34,015 nt of DNA from a virus. A program made the position numbers and the translations under genes. Location: IMG/VR virus record IMGVR_UViG_3300027985_000621, positions 1 to 34,015 of that record; one strand, written 5' to 3'. Each line of letters begins with the position of its first letter. The first letter of the stretch is position 1. This document shows positions 6,815 to 10,388 of this stretch, piece after piece. The notes beneath the pieces were generated by a model. It searched no databases and was not told the DNA's origin. It saw only the letters and a program-made list of their open reading frames with translations.

Positions 6815-7029
6815 CACGCACCCCGCTTCCGGTTGACCCGGCGCGAGCGGCGGGCCGCCCGGTTCGCGGCGTTGCGGCGGGCCTTCTGCTCGCGCGTCCA
6901 CTGCGCCTGCACGGCGGACGAGATGCGCTCCACGTCCTCCGGGGCGCCCTCGACGAGCACGGGGTTCGTCACGCCCGCGGCATGTGCCGCGTCGATCGAC
7001 CGGAAGATGCGGCCGGTGTTCGGGTCCAT
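6814..7029 (-). CDS. small basic hypothetical protein, 71 aa
   Basis: ATG at 7029 preceded by an AGAGAGG ribosome-binding site. The N-terminal half has FRSIDAAHAAGVTNPVLVEG and PEDVERISSAVQAQW; the C-terminal third is Arg/Lys-rich (KARRNAANRAARRSRRVNRKRG) and may contact nucleic acid. It is the first gene after a hairpin that separates it from the excisionase-like gene. No family recognised. Confidence 0.65.
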   Translation of the reverse strand: MDPNTGRIFRSIDAAHAAGVTNPVLVEGAPEDVERISSAVQAQWTREQKARRNAANRAARRSRRVNRKRGA

Positions 7030-7050
7030 CGCGGTAACCTCTCTGTGGGT

Positions 7051-7083
7051 GCCGCCCCCTATGGCCTGCCAGCCGGGGGCGGC
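7051..7083 (-). terminator. hairpin between xis-like gene and rest of early operon
   Basis: A 9-bp perfect stem (GCCGCCCCC at 7051-7059 with GGGGGCGGC at 7075-7083) encloses a second small stem TGGC-CT-GCCA (7062-7071). On the minus strand it lies just after the excisionase-like stop and before the AGAGAGG site of the next gene. No clear U-tract follows on the minus strand, so it may be a partial terminator, an attenuator or an RNA-stability element. Confidence 0.45.
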
Positions 7084-7093
7084 TTCTCCTATG

Positions 7094-7309
7094 TCAGGCG
7101 TCGGGCAGTCGCTCGAGCCAGGCGTCCAGGTCGGTGCGGCGGATGATGAGCGCGCCCTTGGCTCCGCGCTTGGCGGGCAGGGGCGGCGGGAACGTCTTCG
7201 GGTCGGTCGCGTGGATCGCGCGCCGCAGCGTGGAGACCCCGGCTGCCCGCTGGTACTCGGCGGCGATCGGGAGCGTCATCCACTCGGGCCAGGTCGTCGT
7301 GGCGGGCAT
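7094..7309 (-). CDS. xis: excisionase-like (Xis/RDF) winged-helix DNA-binding protein
   Basis: 71 aa, ATG at 7309 overlapping the Cro-like stop (TGATG). The layout is that of HTH_17/AlpA-like excisionases: an N-terminal helix pair (MTLPIAAEYQ, GVSTLRRAIH) with the turn, a Pro-rich wing (PPPLPAKRGAKG), a strand (LIIRR) and the typical final helix TDLDAWLERL. Such proteins bind near attP and direct the integrase to excise. Position as second gene of the early operon, beside int/attP on the other side of the switch, supports this. It could also be a transcription regulator of the same fold. Confidence 0.65.
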   Translation of the reverse strand: MPATTTWPEWMTLPIAAEYQRAAGVSTLRRAIHATDPKTFPPPLPAKRGAKGALIIRRTDLDAWLERLPDA

Positions 7310-7530
7310 CAGGCGACCTCGTCCACGACGTAGGTGATGGCGTCCAGCGGGACGCCGAGACGGGCGGCGAGGGCGCGGGCCACGTCGGGGGCCGGCTGCT
7401 TGCGGCCCTTCTCGATGTTGGTCAGGTAGCCGGGGCTGATGTCGCAGTCCACGGCGAAGACACCGTGCTTGATGCCGACCGCCTCGCGCAGGGCCCTGAC
7501 CGCCGCCCCGTTCACTCGCCGCTGTGCCAT
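7309..7530 (-). CDS. XRE-family regulator, Cro-like, first gene of the early operon
   Basis: 73 aa from the ATG at 7530. One helix-turn-helix fills the protein: AAVRALREAVGIKHGVFAVDCDISPGYLTNIEKGRKQP, of which GYLTNIEKG is the recognition-helix signature of XRE domains (shown in parts: helix 2 GVFAVDCD, helix 3 SPGYLTNIE). No dimerisation or protease domain follows, which fits Cro rather than a CI-type repressor. It is transcribed divergently from the second XRE gene and leads the early operon. No ribosome-binding site precedes the ATG; a promoter spaced to start transcription on the ATG itself implies a leaderless message. Confidence 0.8.
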   Translation of the reverse strand: MAQRRVNGAAVRALREAVGIKHGVFAVDCDISPGYLTNIEKGRKQPAPDVARALAARLGVPLDAITYVVDEVA

Positions 7531-7536
7531 GGGGAC

Positions 7537-7566
7537 ACTGTAGGCAACCGAGGGAAAGAGTGTCAA
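7537..7566 (-). promoter_or_regulatory. early lytic promoter (sigma70-type) for the cro-like gene
   Basis: On the minus strand TTGACA (7566-7561), an 18-base spacer and TACAGT (7542-7537). The first base of the cro-like ATG lies seven bases after the -10 box, so the transcript would start at or next to the ATG. A 6-bp inverted repeat GACACT/AGTGTC (7534-7539, 7559-7564) embraces the promoter and could serve an operator. Confidence 0.65.
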
Positions 7567-7692
7567 GCAGGATACGGAAAGATCATGAAAGTGACTGTGA
7601 CCTGCGGTAACGCCGTGTAACTACACGCATGGTTTCCCGCTGTGACCGGGTAGCCTGGCCCGCGTCACACCCTTGCTTTCCTGCTCTTTCCC
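7552..7692. promoter_or_regulatory. immunity-switch intergenic region with repeated operator-like motifs
   Basis: Between the divergent XRE genes the motif GGAAAGA occurs at 7553-7559 (inside the promoter spacer) and 7576-7582, and inverted at 7685-7691 (just upstream of the repressor ribosome-binding site); the outer pair extends to a 9-bp match GGGAAAGAG/CTCTTTCCC. A 14-bp dyad CGTGTA-AC-TACACG lies at 7614-7627. TGTGAC occurs at 7596-7601 and 7641-7646, and its inverse GTCACA at 7664-7669 and 7704-7709. These are candidate binding sites for the two regulators; which motif belongs to which protein is not visible. Confidence 0.45.
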
Positions 7693-7708
7693 GAGTGGAG
7701 TGCGTCAC

Positions 7709-8038
7709 ATGATCAGCGGTCAGGAGATCCGCGAGGGTCGCGAGCGCGCGCGGATGACCCAGGCCGAGCTCGGCCAGGTGGTCGGAGTCTCGGCGCGGAC
7801 GGTCGGGAACTGGGAGCGCGGCGAGACCGTCCCGCGCAACCGCGAGGGCGCCCTGCGCGAGGCCATCACGGGCGGGCCGCGCGCGACACCGGCACTGGAT
7901 CAGGCCAGCGACGCCGAACTGCTCGCCGAGGTGGCGCGGCGGATGGGTCCCCGGGTCTCGACGGTCACCGACGTGCGGGGCCTATCGTCGCGTCCTCCAG
8001 AGCCTGAGCCACCAGGTCATCACGACTCGGACCGGTGA
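7709..8038 (+). CDS. XRE-family immunity repressor candidate, 109 aa
   Basis: Start chosen at the ATG at 7709 because GGAG lies eight bases upstream; an earlier in-frame start lacks one. A full XRE helix-turn-helix covers residues about 2-55: EIREGRERARMTQAELG, VVGVSARTVGNWERGE, VPRNREGALREAI. A second helix SDAELLAEVARRMG follows at about 70-85, a common tail in actinophage repressors, then a Pro/His-rich end without structure. It is divergent from the early operon and lies on the same strand as, and upstream of, attP and the integrase, the usual place of the repressor in actinophages. The choice of repressor versus Cro between the two XRE genes rests on this layout. Confidence 0.7.
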   Translation: MISGQEIREGRERARMTQAELGQVVGVSARTVGNWERGETVPRNREGALREAITGGPRATPALDQASDAELLAEVARRMGPRVSTVTDVRGLSSRPPEPEPPGHHDSDR

Positions 8039-8162
8039 CGGTCTCCAGCACCATGACTACCCGGTGCTCGGGCACCCAGGCGGCTTCGACCCCGCCGGCC
8101 AGCCAGGGCACGCCGACCACGGCCACCTCGAAGGCCCGGGCCATCTCGATCATCGACGCCAC
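7965..8162 (-). CDS. possible small gene opposite the repressor 3' end, 65 aa
   Basis: A GTG at 8162 with GGGGGA five to six bases upstream opens a frame of 65 codons; an ATG at 8153 is an alternative. The product has FEVAVVGVPWLAGGVEAAWVPEHRVVMVLE, a plausible pair of beta hairpins, then SRDDLVAQALEDATIG. The strand-turn-W-strand pattern loosely recalls the N-terminal part of ImmA/IrrE-type proteins, but the H-E-x-x-H metal motif is absent, so no such function is claimed. It converges on the repressor gene and overlaps its last 74 bases. Could be real or chance. Confidence 0.4.
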   Translation of the reverse strand: MASMIEMARAFEVAVVGVPWLAGGVEAAWVPEHRVVMVLETVTGPSRDDLVAQALEDATIGPARR

Positions 8163-8223
8163 TGCCGTCCCCCTGCTCCACGCGCCGCCCCGTTGCGGCT
8201 GGCCCGATCGTGGCACCGGCCGC

Positions 8224-8248
8224 CCACTCGGTTCACCCGTCCGAGTGG
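8224..8248. repeat. 8-bp perfect inverted repeat in the P arm
   Basis: CCACTCGG (8224-8231) and CCGAGTGG (8241-8248) with a 9-base loop. It lies upstream of the small minus-strand frame and left of the attP core. It may be an operator or a protein-binding site of the integration complex; no T-tract follows, so a terminator is less likely. Confidence 0.35.
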
Positions 8249-8319
8249 CGGTCTCACCCGGACGGCGCAGGCGCACCGGGGCATACCGGGCACGCTCGGC
8301 CGTTCAGGTGACCCTCAGT

Positions 8320-8353
8320 GCTCGCATGGCGGGATCGCTCGCACCTGGGATCG
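8320..8353. repeat. interleaved short direct repeats left of attP
   Basis: GCTCGCA occurs at 8320-8326 and 8337-8343, and GGGATCG at 8331-8337 and 8347-8353, giving two interleaved repeats with a 16-17 base period. Phased repeats next to attP are typical places for excisionase binding; here this is inference. Confidence 0.3.
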
Positions 8354-8356
8354 TGC

Positions 8357-8379
8357 GATGGCTGACACGATGGCTACAG
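8357..8379. promoter_or_regulatory. P-arm pair of integrase arm-type sites
   Basis: GATGGCTGACA (8357-8367) and GATGGCTACAG (8369-8379) form direct repeats 12 bp apart. An equivalent pair with the same orientation and spacing lies on the other side of the core. Paired 10-11 bp direct repeats on both arms are the known arrangement of arm-type sites for L5-like tyrosine integrases. Confidence 0.6.
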
Positions 8380-8395
8380 GGAGCCTCTGACGACG

Positions 8396-8438
8396 AACGG
8401 CCCGCCCCGGCGTCGATGCTGGTGGCGGGCCGTTTCTT
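8396..8438 (+). terminator. intrinsic terminator before attP
   Basis: An 11-bp perfect stem (AACGGCCCGCC at 8396-8406, GGCGGGCCGTT at 8424-8434) with a 17-base loop is followed on the plus strand by a TTTCTT run. It would stop transcription from the repressor side before attP and the integrase. On the minus strand no T-tract follows. Confidence 0.7.
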
Positions 8439-8440
8439 GG

Positions 8441-8490
8441 TGGCTCCCCCGACTGGACTCGAACCAGTAACCCTCTGATTAACAGTCAGA
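8441..8490 (-). other. attP: attP core: 3' half of a tRNA-Asn(GTT) gene
   Basis: Read on the minus strand, 8490-8441 gives the tRNA from the anticodon stem to the 3' end: stem TCTGA, loop CTGTTAA with anticodon GTT, stem TCAGA, variable loop, T arm ACTGG-TTCGAGT-CCAGT, acceptor strand CGGGGGA, discriminator G and an encoded CCA. No D arm or 5' acceptor strand is present beyond 8490, so this is not a tRNA gene but the segment shared with a host tRNA-Asn attB. Integration would restore the tRNA using the phage copy of the 3' half; strand exchange probably occurs near the anticodon loop (8479-8485). Confidence 0.85.
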
Positions 8491-8536
8491 GACTGCGGTA
8501 CGGTGAGGGGGCCTGGAAAGCGGTCCTGACGTGCAG

Positions 8537-8545
8537 TGATATGGT
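8537..8545 (+). promoter_or_regulatory. extended -10 promoter candidate for the integrase
   Basis: TGATATGGT matches an extended -10 element (TG-n-TATGGT). No good -35 box is present at the standard distance, as is common with extended -10 promoters. Transcription would begin near 8552, which places the first in-frame starts inside the message at 8574 and 8586 and argues against the ATG at 8541. Confidence 0.4.
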
Positions 8546-8572
8546 CCGTGCGTACCCAGTGGATAGCCTGAG

Positions 8573-8595
8573 GATGGCTACAGAGATGGCTAAAG
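8573..8595. promoter_or_regulatory. P'-arm pair of integrase arm-type sites, overlapping the int start
   Basis: GATGGCTACAG (8573-8583) and GATGGCTAAAG (8585-8595) repeat with a 12-bp period in the same orientation as the P-arm pair; the first is identical to the P-arm copy at 8369. The ATG inside each repeat is a possible integrase start, so integrase binding here could block its own expression. Confidence 0.6.
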
Positions 8596-9803
8596 CCCGC
8601 AAGCGTCGGCAGTACGGCACCGGCAGCGTGCACCAGCGCGCCTCCGACGGCCGGTTCATCGGCACGATCGAGGCCGGATGGACCGCCGCCGGCACCCGCA
8701 GGCGCATCACCGTCTCGGCCAAGACCGAGGCCGAGTGCCGCCGCAAGATCGAGGCCAAGCAGCGCGAGATCGCCAAGACCGGGCTCCCGGCCCAGGGCCT
8801 GTCGGCCCGGACCACCGCGAAGGCGTGGTCGACCACCTGGCTCGCCGAGCTCGAGCACCACGCACGCCCCCGCTACTACGCCACCGATGCCTCGGTGGTG
8901 CGTCGCTGGATCGTGCCGACCATCGGCCACAAGGCGCTCGCGGACCTGACTCCCGCGGACGTGCGCGCCGTCACCGAGGCTGTGCGCAAGGCCGGGAACA
9001 GCACGACCACCGCCGGCTACGCCCAGGGGGTGCTCATTCGCATGCTGCGCGCGGCCATCGTCGAGGGCCATCCGGTGCCCGAGCGGCTCCTGCACCTCAA
9101 GGCGCCCGGCAAGGCCACGTCCGACCGCGACGCGATCCCGCTGCCCGACGCGCTCGCGCTGCTCAAGGTCGCCGAGGCCCGGCGGGACCAGGCGCGGTGG
9201 GTGGCGGCGCTGCTCCAGGGCATGCGCCAGGGCGAGTGCCTGGGTCTGACGTGGGAGGCCGTCGACCTCGACGGCGGTGTGCTCGACGTCTCCTGGCAGC
9301 TCCAAGCGCTGCCCTACAACGTGCCGCACGACCGGTCCTCGGGCTTCCGGATCCCCGACGGCTACGAGGCCCGGCACCTGACCAGAGCCTGGCACCTGGT
9401 GCGCCCGAAGTCCTCCGCCGGGCGGCGGGTGATCCCGATCGTCGCCTGGATGGACGGCGCGCTGCGCCGGTGGCAGACGCTGGCTCCCGACTCGCCTTAC
9501 GACCTGGTGTGGCCACGTGCTGACGGCCAGCCACAGCGCGGCGCGGACGACCGCGAGGCCTGGTACGCACTCCAGGTCGCAGCGGATGTGCGGCACGCCG
9601 CCAGACGCCCGTACATGCTCCACGAGGCCCGGCACACCACCGCGACCCTGCTCCTGGAGGGTGGCGTCTCCGAAGGGGTGATCACGGCCATCATGGGGCA
9701 CTCGAAGATCGCCACCACGCGCGGCTACCAGCACGTGTCGCAAGCGCTCGCGCGCCAGGCCCTGGACGGCATGGCGGAGCGTCTGAGGTTGACGTCGACC
9801 TGA
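8574..9803 (+). CDS. int: tyrosine integrase
   Basis: 409 aa from the ATG at 8574; ATGs at 8541 and 8586 are in frame, but a promoter-like -10 covers 8541. The N-terminal part is a basic arm-binding domain (KARKRRQYGTGSVHQ, then DGRFIGTIEAGWT), followed by a SAM-like core-binding domain (TTWLAELEHHARPRYY, TPADVRAVTEAV). The catalytic domain has Arg about 218 (GMRQGECLGL), Lys about 279 (VRPKSSAGRR), His-x-x-Arg at about 340-343 (HEARHTTATLLLE), His about 366 (IMGHS) and the nucleophile Tyr about 375 (TRGYQHV). All active residues are present. It recombines attP (8441-8490) with a host tRNA-Asn gene; excision should need the Xis-like protein. Confidence 0.95.
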   Translation: MATEMAKARKRRQYGTGSVHQRASDGRFIGTIEAGWTAAGTRRRITVSAKTEAECRRKIEAKQREIAKTGLPAQGLSARTTAKAWSTTWLAELEHHARPRYYATDASVVRRWIVPTIGHKALADLTPADVRAVTEAVRKAGNSTTTAGYAQGVLIRMLRAAIVEGHPVPERLLHLKAPGKATSDRDAIPLPDALALLKVAEARRDQARWVAALLQGMRQGECLGLTWEAVDLDGGVLDVSWQLQALPYNVPHDRSSGFRIPDGYEARHLTRAWHLVRPKSSAGRRVIPIVAWMDGALRRWQTLAPDSPYDLVWPRADGQPQRGADDREAWYALQVAADVRHAARRPYMLHEARHTTATLLLEGGVSEGVITAIMGHSKIATTRGYQHVSQALARQALDGMAERLRLTST

Positions 9804-9832
9804 GCCCGGACCGGAGAGGTAGCCTCGACGCC

Positions 9833-10027
9833 ATGGCGTCTTTCACCGTGCAGTTCACCGTCCCGGCCGTCGTCACCGTGCGGCTCGATGCCACCAGCGA
9901 GGACGAGGCCGTCGAGGCGGCCCGTCACGTGGGCGCGTACTACGTCGAGGCCCTGGCCCCGGATCGCGGGGCGAGCGTGCGCATGAGCCTGGACGACGCA
10001 GCTGGCGTCGTCGCACCGCAGGCCTGA
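9833..10027 (+). CDS. small hypothetical protein downstream of int, 64 aa
   Basis: ATG at 9833, 29 bases after the integrase stop, on the same strand and probably co-transcribed; GGAGAGG lies further upstream than ideal. The protein is two long beta strands (SFTVQFTVPAVVTVRLDATS) joined to a helix (EDEAVEAARHVGAYYVEAL) and a short strand (VRMSLDD), a compact alpha/beta unit resembling small conserved actinophage proteins with the D-A-x-S-E-x-E-A motif. Function unknown. Confidence 0.65.
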   Translation: MASFTVQFTVPAVVTVRLDATSEDEAVEAARHVGAYYVEALAPDRGASVRMSLDDAAGVVAPQA

Positions 10028-10040
10028 GCCTGGACGTGCG

Positions 10041-10084
10041 AAAAGCGCCCCCCGCCCAGCCGAAGCCAGGCGGGGGGCGCGGTG
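10041..10084 (-). terminator. strong intrinsic terminator of the late operon
   Basis: A 12-bp perfect stem (GCGCCCCCCGCC at 10045-10056 and GGCGGGGGGCGC at 10069-10080) with a 12-base loop. On the minus strand the stem is followed by TTTT (complement of AAAA at 10041-10044). It lies 17-60 bases past the last late-gene stop and also faces the end of the plus-strand gene at 10027, so it may work in both directions. Confidence 0.85.
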
Positions 10085-10100
10085 CGCGCGCTGCTGCGGG

Positions 10101-10388
10101 TCAGCGCACGACGAAGGTGGTGCAGGGGATGACGGGGATCTCGGGCGCGGCCGTGAAGCGGGCGTAGACCCGGTACCTGCCCGGCGCCGGCATGGTCACC
10201 AGGGGCCCCCAGTCGTCGCCGTCGATCGTTGGCGCCGCCCAGTCGCTCGCGGTGGGGCGATCCTCGTCGCGCACGTAGGCGACCTCGACCCCGGTGGGAC
10301 CGAGTGCAGTGTCGACGCCGGCGACGGTCTTGGTCAGCGTGACCGGCACCATCTGCACGGTCTCGCGCTGCAGCTCGAGATCAGACAC
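10101..10388 (-). CDS. last late gene, small tail-associated protein, 95 aa
   Basis: GTG at 10388 with GGAGG five bases upstream; it overlaps the stop of the preceding gene by 8 bases. The protein is all-beta: TVQMVPVTLTKTVAG, VEVAYVRDEDRP, WGPLVTMPAPGRYRVYARFTA and a final CTTFVVR. The order resembles a single Ig-like or jelly-roll domain (the APGRYRVYARF strand is typical), as found at tail tips or in decoration proteins of actinophages. It is the final cistron before the terminator. Confidence 0.65.
   Translation of the reverse strand: MSDLELQRETVQMVPVTLTKTVAGVDTALGPTGVEVAYVRDEDRPTASDWAAPTIDGDDWGPLVTMPAPGRYRVYARFTAAPEIPVIPCTTFVVR

Noticed and set aside
7309-8038. Toxin-antitoxin pair made of the two small XRE genes
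   Set aside because: They are divergent, both are DNA-binding, and lie at the immunity switch; no toxin partner is adjacent.
8441-8490. A complete tRNA gene
   Set aside because: No D arm, no 5' acceptor strand; only the part from the anticodon stem to CCA is present.
7709-8490. Integration-dependent immunity with attP inside the repressor gene (BPs-type)
   Set aside because: The repressor stop (8038) is about 400 bases before the core and a terminator lies between them, so integration would not truncate the protein.
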